Assembly: GCF_026013475.1 (NCBI RefSeq)
Contig: NZ_JAPDPH010000051.1
Location: forward strand, 1-37,397
Direction: 5' to 3'
Source: Micromonospora yasonensis
Lineage (GTDB): Bacteria; Actinomycetota; Actinomycetes; Mycobacteriales; Micromonosporaceae
DNA length: 37,397 nucleotides
Shown: piece after piece, positions 8,025 through 13,690 of the stretch
Numbering within the stretch: position 1 is the stretch's first letter
Layout of the letters: every line of letters begins with the position of its first letter
The notes under the pieces: model-generated
Seen by the model: only the letters and a program-made list of their open reading frames with translations
Told to the model about the DNA's origin: nothing
The model's database searches: none
Made by a program: the position numbers and the translations under genes

Positions 8025-8093
8025 GATCATGGAGTTGTGGCACCGGACACAACCCGCGGAAGCGGCCGAACCGGGCGCCACAACTCCATGATC
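8025..8093. repeat. 17-bp inverted repeat between convergent genes
   Basis: GATCATGGAGTTGTGGC (8025-8041) is perfectly complementary to 8077-8093, with a 35-base loop. It fills the gap between the MMPL stop and the stop of the convergent esterase-family gene. It could end both transcripts. Its AT content and sequence differ from the flanks, which suggests a mobile or dispersed palindromic element rather than a simple terminator; only one copy is in the window. Confidence 0.75.
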
Positions 8094-8103
8094 CGCGCAG
8101 GGG

Positions 8104-9360
8104 TCACACCCCGGCCGGGTAGGTCTCCATCTCGCCGGGCGTGGTCAGCGCGGGCAGCGGGTGCAGGGCGGTGGCCTCGTCGCACCAGACGAACGCGTCG
8201 TAGCGCTCGCCCAGCCGGGTCGGGACGTAGTTGCCCCAGGACTCGAAGCTCGGGTCGTAGACCACCCCGATGGCCCGGTGGTCGGCCTCGCCGGTCACCC
8301 ACTCCGGCTGGTCCGGGCCGCCGAAGACCAGCACCGCCCGCTCCGGCATCAGCTCGTGCAGCCGCCGCTCCACCGAGCCCTCCCGGGCCGGGGGCACCAC
8401 CATCGCCTCGGCCGGGGAACCCCAGCGCGGCGCGGCGATCACCGTGCCCCGGTAGCTGCCGAAGCCGACGAGCGCCACCGCGTCCCGACCGTGCCGTTCC
8501 CGGCCGAACTGGCCGATGTTGACCATCCCGTCCGCCGCCATGTCGGTGGCCCGGGCGTCGCCGACGTGGGTGTTGTGCGCCCAGACGATGCCCCGGGATT
8601 CCGGGCCGTAGCGGTCCAGCAGCCGGTCGAGGGTGTCGGCCATGTGGGTGTCCCGGACGTTCCACGACTCCGGGCCACCGCCGACCATCGCCCGGTAGTA
8701 GCGCTCGGCGCCGGCCACCACCTCCGCGTTCTGCCAGGCCGAGAAGCGGTCCGGGCCGTCCGCGGCGGCCTGTTCCCGGGTACGCGCCAGCAGCCGGATC
8801 ACCTCCTCCTCGCAGCGCGCCGACACGAACCGGCTGGCCGTGCCGTACTCCTCGACCCGCTTGCCGTACGGCTCGAAGCAGCGGTACGCCTCCTGCGCCG
8901 CCTCCAGCGAGGCCGGGTCCTCCTCGCCCAGGTAGTCGAAGATGGCCTGCATGGACTCCCACAGGCTGTAGACGTCCAGGCCGTGGAAGCCGGCCCGCTC
9001 CTCCTCGGGGCGGTCCAGGTTCCAGGCCCGCAGCCATCGGCAGAACCGGGCCACCTCCGCGTTCGCCCACATCCAGGTGGGCCAGCGCTCGAAGCATTCC
9101 AGGGCGGTCATCGGATCGGCCAGCCCACCCGGGGCCCCCACCACCGAGCGGTGCACCCGGTCGCAGTCCGGCCAGTCCCCCTCCACCGCCACGAAGTCGA
9201 AGCCCTGCTCGGCGATGAGCCGCCGGGTCAGTTGCTCGCGCAGCCGGTAGTAGTCGTAGCTGCCGTGCGTCGCCTCGCCGAGCATCACGATGCGGGCGTC
9301 CCGGACGCGTTCCAGCAGCGGGTCGAAGTCGCTCGGCGCGCCGAGCCGCTGTACCAGCAT
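8104..9360 (-). CDS. Erythromycin esterase family protein
   Basis: The product has 418 residues from ATG 9360. The family landmarks are present: MLGEATHGSYDYYRLR near residue 26 (the Glu and His expected at the active site), EGDWPDCDRVH near 65, the WAHNTHVGD segment near 265 (second active-site His), and a C-terminal YDAFVWCDEATALHPL. EreA/EreB open the lactone ring of macrolides, but many actinomycete members of this family (PF05139) have unknown substrates, so macrolide hydrolysis is only a possibility. The erm gene nearby makes that possibility worth testing. Its 5' end faces the DUF2795 gene across 106 bases. Confidence 0.85.
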   Translation of the reverse strand: MLVQRLGAPSDFDPLLERVRDARIVMLGEATHGSYDYYRLREQLTRRLIAEQGFDFVAVEGDWPDCDRVHRSVVGAPGGLADPMTALECFERWPTWMWANAEVARFCRWLRAWNLDRPEEERAGFHGLDVYSLWESMQAIFDYLGEEDPASLEAAQEAYRCFEPYGKRVEEYGTASRFVSARCEEEVIRLLARTREQAAADGPDRFSAWQNAEVVAGAERYYRAMVGGGPESWNVRDTHMADTLDRLLDRYGPESRGIVWAHNTHVGDARATDMAADGMVNIGQFGRERHGRDAVALVGFGSYRGTVIAAPRWGSPAEAMVVPPAREGSVERRLHELMPERAVLVFGGPDQPEWVTGEADHRAIGVVYDPSFESWGNYVPTRLGERYDAFVWCDEATALHPLPALTTPGEMETYPAGV

Positions 9361-9466
9361 GCCCGCGGCTACCCGAGACCCGCCCGGGCAAACCGCTGCC
9401 GGTCGGCGGCGCGCCGCGGCGACAGAGGGGCGGCATATCGGCGCGGAAAGCGGGTACGAGGGCGGC

Positions 9467-9658
9467 ATGACCGTCACCGGGGTGCAGTGGCAGGAGTTCC
9501 TGGCCGGGCTCGACTACCCGGTCTCCCGCGAGGACCTGATCCGCTGGTGCCAGGAGAACGGCGGCAGCACCGAGATGCTGCAGATGCTGAAGGCACTGCC
9601 GGTGGAGGAGTTCGACGACCCGGCCGAGCTGGGCGAGGCGCTGAACACCCTCGCCTGA
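9467..9658 (+). CDS. DUF2795 domain small protein
   Basis: The product has 63 residues and is acidic. The pattern FLAGLDYPVSREDLIRWCQE, then MLQMLKALP and FDDPAELGEAL, matches DUF2795, a small helical family common in actinobacteria and of unknown function. The start is ATG 9467, preceded by GAGGGCGG. It stands alone between two genes on the opposite strand and is not part of their operon. Confidence 0.85.
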   Translation: MTVTGVQWQEFLAGLDYPVSREDLIRWCQENGGSTEMLQMLKALPVEEFDDPAELGEALNTLA

Positions 9659-9681
9659 GCCCGACCGGGCCGCACCGCACC

Positions 9682-10506
9682 TCACGCTGACGGTGTGCCA
9701 CCCGGTCGCGCCGGGTCCACCGCGTGCAGCAGCCGGAACAGCACCAGCCACTGCTCGGGCCAGACCAGACCGACCGGGGTGTCCCGGTCGAGCCGGGCGG
9801 CCCGGAGCGCCCCCGCCACCCGGCGGGCCGGGTACGCGGTGCGCAGCGAGGCCGCGAGCGAGCCGCCGGCCCCGCCGAAGCCCAGCGCCACCATCCTCCG
9901 GTACGCCGGCAGCGCCGCCGGGGGCAGTAGCGGCGCCGGCCGGCGGTCGATCCGCAGGATGCCGCCGTCCCGGGCGGGCACCGGCCGGAACGCCGTTCGG
10001 GATATCCGGCCGGCCAGCCGCCAGTGGTGCTCGGGCCAGGTGAGCACGGTCAGCCGGCTCCACCGGCCGTGGTCACCGGTCCGCTTGCGGGCGTACTCCA
10101 GCTGGGTGAGCAGGGTCGCCGAGCGTAGGCCGGGCGCGGCGAGGCACCAGCGCACCACGGCGGCGGTGAGCGACCACGGGATGTTGCCGACCACCGCGAA
10201 CGGCTCGTCGGGCGCGACGGCGGCGAGGAAGTCCTCGGCCCGGACCCGCGCCCGGGGCAGGTCCGCGCAGGTCGCGGCCAGCTCCGGGAGGACGTCCGGG
10301 TCCACCTCGTACGCGATCAGCCGGCCGCACCGGGTGGCGAGCGGCCGGGTCAGTTGGCCCCGACCGGCCCCCAGCTCCAGCAGCAGGTCGTCCGGGCCGG
10401 GCCGGGCCGCTCGGACCATCCGCGCGACGGCGGCCGGGTCGGCGAGGAAGTTCTGGGACAGTACGCGACGGGACCGGTCGCGTGCGGTGGGTCGGCGGGG
10501 CGCCAC
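9682..10506 (-). CDS. erm: Erm-type 23S rRNA adenine N-6 methyltransferase
   Basis: The product has 274 residues. The Erm order of motifs is clear: LSQNFLADP (residues 16-24), the SAM loop ELGAGRG (44-50), YEVDPDV, the catalytic NIPW (108-111), QLEYARKRTGDHGRW, FRPVPARDGGILR, and the C-terminal helical domain typical of ErmE-like actinomycete enzymes rather than KsgA. It would methylate the macrolide-binding adenine of 23S rRNA (A2058) and give macrolide-lincosamide-streptogramin B resistance. The GTG start (10504-10506) has its AGGA ribosome binding site 8 bases upstream. That site lies inside a hairpin, part of a long structured leader (see 10515-10639 and the leader ORF at 10716-10835), so expression is probably inducible. 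Confidence 0.9.
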   Translation of the reverse strand: MAPRRPTARDRSRRVLSQNFLADPAAVARMVRAARPGPDDLLLELGAGRGQLTRPLATRCGRLIAYEVDPDVLPELAATCADLPRARVRAEDFLAAVAPDEPFAVVGNIPWSLTAAVVRWCLAAPGLRSATLLTQLEYARKRTGDHGRWSRLTVLTWPEHHWRLAGRISRTAFRPVPARDGGILRIDRRPAPLLPPAALPAYRRMVALGFGGAGGSLAASLRTAYPARRVAGALRAARLDRDTPVGLVWPEQWLVLFRLLHAVDPARPGGTPSA

Positions 10507-10514
10507 GGGGATCG

Positions 10515-10639
10515 TCCTGTCTGTCGCCGGGCGGCGACGGTACGGACAGGCAGCGCGGAGCGGGCCTGTCCGAGCGGATCCGGACTCGGACGACCCTGGA
10601 AGACGGCGGGGACGCGGGACCGGCCGCCGGACCCGCGTC
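10515..10639 (-). promoter_or_regulatory. Structured erm leader with alternative hairpins sequestering the ribosome binding site
   Basis: In the direction of erm transcription four short arms can be read. Arm 1 is 10591-10585, arm 2 is 10574-10564, arm 3 is 10551-10543 and arm 4 is 10521-10515. Arms 1 and 2 pair over 7 bp. Arms 2 and 3 pair perfectly over 9 bp (CGGACAGGC with GCCTGTCCG). Arms 3 and 4 pair over 6 bp, with an inner 6-bp stem (10523-10528 with 10533-10538), and arm 4 contains the erm ribosome binding site. So 1:2 with 3:4 would be the closed state and 2:3 the open state, the same logic as the ermC attenuator. A further strong hairpin lies at 10611-10639. Pairings are exact in the sequence; the switching is inference. 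Confidence 0.6.
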
Positions 10640-10715
10640 GAGGCGGGCGGCGGCAGCGGACCGGGCAGCCGGCAGTGGCCGGCCCGATCCGGGGCCGGCG
10701 GTGCGGACGGTCAGG

Positions 10716-10835
10716 TCAGGCGCGGTGGGCGTCCCGGCCGGCCAGGGCCGGACGCCGGAGCCGCGGACGGGCGACCAGGAGAAGCCCTCGCGCGGCCGGC
10801 GTGACGGCCACGTCGATCAGGGCGTGCGTGCACAT
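10716..10835 (-). CDS. Candidate 39-residue leader peptide upstream of erm
   Basis: An ORF of 39 codons runs from ATG 10835 to TGA 10716 on the erm strand. It begins MCTHALIDVAV and contains RPRLRRP at residues 23-29. Arg-X-Arg motifs of this kind (RLR in ErmDL) are known to stall ribosomes when a macrolide is bound. The RLR codons (10763-10755) sit right at the start of a hairpin, 10750-10756 with 10728-10734 plus an inner GGCC/GGCC stem, so a stalled ribosome would melt it. A -10-like TAGCCT lies 7 bases before the ATG, giving a leaderless mRNA start. The weak point is distance: about 125 bases separate its stop from arm 1 of the downstream switch. Confidence 0.45.
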   Translation of the reverse strand: MCTHALIDVAVTPAARGLLLVARPRLRRPALAGRDAHRA

Positions 10836-10842
10836 GCCGGCC

Positions 10843-10879
10843 AGGCTATCGACGGGTGGGCCGGCCCGCGACGGATTTG
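10843..10879 (-). promoter_or_regulatory. Candidate promoter of the erm leader transcript
   Basis: On the minus strand, TAGCCT (10848-10843) is a good -10 box, 7 bases from the leader ATG. No consensus -35 is present: the hexamer 17 bases upstream is TCGCGG (10871-10866). A short A/T-rich tract CAAAT (10879-10875) lies 3 bases upstream of that hexamer. This arrangement resembles promoters activated by WhiB7, which control erm genes in mycobacteria. The resemblance is suggestive only. Confidence 0.35.
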
Positions 10880-11779
10880 TCAGAGCTCGACGGTACGGCC
10901 CTCGCTGCGGGCGGTCTCCGCGGCGTCGAGCACCGCCACCACCTCCCGGCCGAACCGGACGTCGCAGCGGTGGTCCCGGGTACCCGCCTCGACCTCCTCC
11001 AGCAGCTGGTCGATCGCGGTGCCGAAGGCCTGCAGCGCGTTGCCGTCGCCGGGCGGGACGATCTCGGTGCCGTTCTCCCCGAAGAAGACGAAATCCCGGG
11101 TGACCGCCTCGGGCGGCGCGTCCAGGGTGAGCGACAGGCTGCTGGTGGCGCCCCCGTCGTGGGTGAGCAGCAGGTGCACCAGGCCGCTCGGGCCGTTCAT
11201 CGCGGCCACCCGGGTGACCCGGCCGAGCACCGGCAGGATCAGCGACAGCGCGTGCGGGCCGATGTCCCACAGGGCGCCGTGCCGGCGACGCCACGGCGAG
11301 TTCCCGTACGGGTTGCCGGGCTGGTAGATGGAGGCGAACATGGTCGCCCGGGCGTGCAGCCAACCACCGGCCGCGGCGGTCGCGGCGAGGAAGCCGGTGA
11401 TGTTCGGGTGGAACCGCTGGGTGAAGAAGACCACCGAGGCCACACCGGAGGCCTGCGCGGCGGCGACCACCCGGTCGGCCTCGGCGAGGCTCAACGCCAG
11501 CGGCTTGTCCAGCAGCAGGTGCCGCCCGGTGGTGGCGGCCCGGACGGCGATCTCGGCCTGCACATCCGGCGGCAGCGCCACGGCCACCGCGTCGCACGCG
11601 ACCAGCAGCGCGTCCACGTCGTCGAAGACCGGTACGCCGTGCCGCGCGGCCAACGCGGCGGCCTTCTCCGGGTCCCGGCCCCAGACGCCGGCGAGGGTGG
11701 CCCCGGGGTGGGCGTCGATGGCCGCGGCGTGCGTCTCCGCCGCCCAGTGACCGGTGCCGAACAAGCCGAACCGCAGCAC
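10880..11779 (-). CDS. Gfo/Idh/MocA family oxidoreductase
   Basis: The product has 299 residues from GTG 11779, which follows GGGGAC. It begins with a Rossmann nucleotide-binding motif (LRFGLFGTGHWAAETH) and has the family's conserved DKPLALS lysine segment near residue 93 and a C-terminal alpha/beta domain with DIGPHALSL near 178. Such enzymes reduce or oxidise sugars and related alcohols with NAD(P)H. The substrate is unknown and no sugar pathway genes are adjacent. It lies directly upstream of the erm leader on the same strand; the putative leader promoter overlaps its stop codon region, so read-through into erm is possible. Confidence 0.87.
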   Translation of the reverse strand: MLRFGLFGTGHWAAETHAAAIDAHPGATLAGVWGRDPEKAAALAARHGVPVFDDVDALLVACDAVAVALPPDVQAEIAVRAATTGRHLLLDKPLALSLAEADRVVAAAQASGVASVVFFTQRFHPNITGFLAATAAAGGWLHARATMFASIYQPGNPYGNSPWRRRHGALWDIGPHALSLILPVLGRVTRVAAMNGPSGLVHLLLTHDGGATSSLSLTLDAPPEAVTRDFVFFGENGTEIVPPGDGNALQAFGTAIDQLLEEVEAGTRDHRCDVRFGREVVAVLDAAETARSEGRTVEL

Positions 11780-11893
11780 GAGTCCCCCTGCCGTCGTCGT
11801 CCGCCACGGCGTACGCCGGTGGCCGTGATCCACGCTAGTCGTCCGGCCCGGTGTGTGCGTCCCCGACGCGGCGGGAGAGCCTTGCCGCAGCGG

Positions 11894-11915
11894 CTACTAC
11901 GCCGCTTAGTAGGCT
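11894..11915 (+). promoter_or_regulatory. Inverted repeat and -10 box before the membrane-protein pair
   Basis: CTACTA (11894-11899) and TAGTAG (11907-11912) form a 6-bp inverted repeat with a 7-base spacer. The right arm overlaps a -10-like TAGGCT (11910-11915). A repressor on the dyad would block the promoter. GTG 11922 lies 6 bases after the -10 box and opens a 10-codon ORF (see next entry). Confidence 0.4.
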
Positions 11916-11921
11916 GTGCCG

Positions 11922-11954
11922 GTGAACGGGACTGCGCCGGGACGGCGTCGATGA
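11922..11954 (+). CDS. Possible 10-residue upstream ORF, start-stop overlap with next gene
   Basis: GTG 11922 opens a 10-codon frame (MNGTAPGRRR) whose TGA (11952-11954) overlaps the ATG of the membrane protein gene as ATGA. It sits 6 bases after a -10-like TAGGCT, as expected for leaderless translation. The following gene has no good ribosome binding site of its own, so terminating ribosomes could restart there. The ORF is very short and could be chance. Confidence 0.3.
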   Translation: MNGTAPGRRR

Positions 11955-12346
11955 CCAGCGCTGCGGCGGCCGGCTCGCCGGTGGACGGGATCCTCGCGAC
12001 GGCGTCGATCGTGCTGTCGCTCGTCATCGCGATCTGGGCCCTGGTGGCGGCGCTGCGCCACCGGGCGCCGGACCGCCTCCAGTTCGCCGGGCTGGCGGTG
12101 CTGGAGGTGGTGCTGCTCGCGCTCGCCGTGGTGGCCCTGGTCGCCCTCGCCGGCGGTGAGCGGCCGGGCGAGCCGGGGGCCTTCTTCGGCTACCTGGTGA
12201 CGCTGGTCTGCCTGCCGCCGCTGGCCTGGGTGCTGGCCCGGATGGAGCCGACCCGCTGGGGCTCGGCGATCGTCTGCGCCGTCTGCCTGGTGGCCCCCGT
12301 GGTGGTGGTCCGTCTGCAGCAGACCTGGGAGGTCGTCGGTGGCTGA
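11951..12346 (+). CDS. Small membrane protein, four predicted helices
   Basis: The product has 131 residues. Hydrophobic stretches near residues 12-35, 45-67, 77-95 and 103-122 suggest four membrane helices, with a short charged loop (RHRAPDRLQ) between the first two. I do not recognise a family. It overlaps the next gene by 8 bases, so the two are co-translated and probably act together. ATG 11951 is chosen because it is the first in-frame start after the promoter-like box and forms an ATGA overlap with a short upstream ORF. Confidence 0.7.
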   Translation: MTSAAAAGSPVDGILATASIVLSLVIAIWALVAALRHRAPDRLQFAGLAVLEVVLLALAVVALVALAGGERPGEPGAFFGYLVTLVCLPPLAWVLARMEPTRWGSAIVCAVCLVAPVVVVRLQQTWEVVGG

Positions 12347-12755
12347 GACCAGGGCGCCCGAGCGCGCCACCAACAAGGGGCCGGGGCGGCTGCTGATCGC
12401 GATCTACATCCTCTTCGCCATCGCCGCGACCTCGCGGGCCGGCCTCCAGATCGCCACCAGGTTCGGCGAGGCGCCGGTGGCGTACCTGCTCTCCGCGGCG
12501 GCCGCGCTGATCTACATCGTGGCGGCGGTCGGGCTGGGCCGGGCCGGGCACGCCGGTCGCCGGCTCGCGCTGGCCTGCTGCTCGGTGGAGCTGGTCGGAG
12601 TGGTCGCGGTCGGCATCCTCAGCATCGCCGACAAGAAACTCTTCCCGGACGAGACGGTCTGGTCGGACTTCGGCAGCGGCTACGGCTACGTCCCGCTGGT
12701 CCTGCCCATGCTCGGCCTGTTCTGGCTCTGGCGCACCCGTCGCGCCCCCGCCTGA
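12339..12755 (+). CDS. Small membrane protein, four predicted helices
   Basis: The product has 138 residues from GTG 12339, inside the end of the preceding gene. A charged N terminus (AETRAPERATNKGPGR) is followed by hydrophobic segments near 18-34, 48-67, 75-95 and 115-132. The sequence ends in a basic tail (RTRRAPA). A conserved-looking loop before the last helix (DKKLFPDETVWSDFGSGYG) faces one side of the membrane. This general pattern is common in uncharacterised actinobacterial proteins; no function can be named. It probably forms a unit with its overlapping upstream partner. Confidence 0.72.
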   Translation: MAETRAPERATNKGPGRLLIAIYILFAIAATSRAGLQIATRFGEAPVAYLLSAAAALIYIVAAVGLGRAGHAGRRLALACCSVELVGVVAVGILSIADKKLFPDETVWSDFGSGYGYVPLVLPMLGLFWLWRTRRAPA

Positions 12756-12792
12756 CCTTCCCCACCCACCCCCACCCCTCGCGCCGAGGGCG

Positions 12793-12850
12793 CTCTTTCC
12801 GGGAAAGAGTGGTCACGGAACGTGGAACGGCCACTCTTTCCGGGAAAGAG
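12793..12850. repeat. Pair of palindromic CTCTTTCC repeats in inverted arrangement
   Basis: CTCTTTCCGGGAAAGAG occurs at 12793-12809 and again at 12834-12850. Each copy is itself a near-perfect palindrome. With the flanking TGG/CCA, the block is also a 20-bp inverted repeat (12793-12812 with 12831-12850, one central mismatch) around an 18-base loop. It lies between two convergent genes, so it may end transcription, but the nested symmetry suggests a dispersed palindromic element. Confidence 0.8.
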
Positions 12851-12876
12851 CGGCCATTCGCGGGGTGCGGCGCGGA

Positions 12877-13635
12877 TCAGTCCCTGGGGCCGCCGGCCAC
12901 GTAGATGACCTGGCCGGACACGAAGGACGCGCCCTCGCTGGTCAGGAACGAGATGGTGTGCGCGACGTCCTCCGGGCGGCCGGTGCGGCGGACCGGGATC
13001 TCGGCGGCGGCGTGCTGCTGGAGCGCCTCAAAATCGACCTTCATCCGGGCCGCGGTGGCCGCGGTCATGTCGGTGACGATGAAGCCGGGCGCGACCGCGT
13101 TGACGGTCACCCCGAACGGGCCCAGCTCGATGGCCAGCGTCTTGGTGAAGCCCTGCAGGCCGGCCTTGGCGGCGGAGTAGTTCGCCTGGCCGCGGTTGCC
13201 CAGCGCGGAGGTGCTGGAGAGGTTGACGATCCGGCCCCACTTCCGTTCCACCATGTGCCGCTGCGCGGCCTGGCTGAACAGGAACGCCCCGCGCAGGTGC
13301 ACGCCCATGACGGTGTCCCAGTCGGCGTCGGTCATCTTGAACAGCAGGTTGTCGCGGAGCACCCCGGCGTTGTTGACCAGCACGGTCGGCGCGCCCAGCT
13401 CGGCGGCGACCCGCTCGACGGCGGCCTCCACCTGGCCCCGGTCGGAGACGTCCGCGCCGACGGCGAGCGCCCGGCCGCCGGCGGCGGCGATGGCGTCCAC
13501 GGTCTCCTTGGTCGCCGACTCCTCGATGTCGACCACGGCGACGGCCATGCCGTCGGCGGCCAGCCGGCGGGCGGTGGCCGCGCCGATGCCGCGCGCGGCT
13601 CCGGTCACGATGGCGACGCGGGGCTCCCCCGACAT
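12877..13635 (-). CDS. fabG: FabG-like short-chain dehydrogenase/reductase
   Basis: The product has 252 residues. Classical SDR features are complete: the cofactor motif VTGAARGIG (residues 9-17), LVNNAGV near 86, the catalytic Ser in IVNLSSTSA near 140 with YSAAK (Tyr/Lys) near 154, and PGFIVTDM near 184. It resembles beta-ketoacyl-ACP reductase, but substrates of SDRs vary and this may be a paralogue rather than the core fatty-acid enzyme, since no other fab genes are adjacent. The ATG has a strong GGGAGGT ribosome binding site. A -10-like TAGGCT (13675-13670) in the 55-base gap after the GH13 gene suggests its own promoter. Confidence 0.87.
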   Translation of the reverse strand: MSGEPRVAIVTGAARGIGAATARRLAADGMAVAVVDIEESATKETVDAIAAAGGRALAVGADVSDRGQVEAAVERVAAELGAPTVLVNNAGVLRDNLLFKMTDADWDTVMGVHLRGAFLFSQAAQRHMVERKWGRIVNLSSTSALGNRGQANYSAAKAGLQGFTKTLAIELGPFGVTVNAVAPGFIVTDMTAATAARMKVDFEALQQHAAAEIPVRRTGRPEDVAHTISFLTSEGASFVSGQVIYVAGGPRD

Positions 13636-13690
13636 GATTACCTCCCGGTAACTTGGGCTCGATCGAAGGAGCCTAACCCCAACCCCGCCG

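Noticed and set aside
9682..10506. Reading the methyltransferase as housekeeping KsgA
   Set aside because: The NIPW motif, the QLEYARKRTGD segment and the ErmE-like C-terminal domain fit Erm, not the 16S dimethylase, and there is no ksgA context.
10579..10715. A second leader ORF closer to the erm switch
   Set aside because: No ATG, GTG or TTG exists on the erm strand between the leader stop and arm 1; only CTG codons are present.
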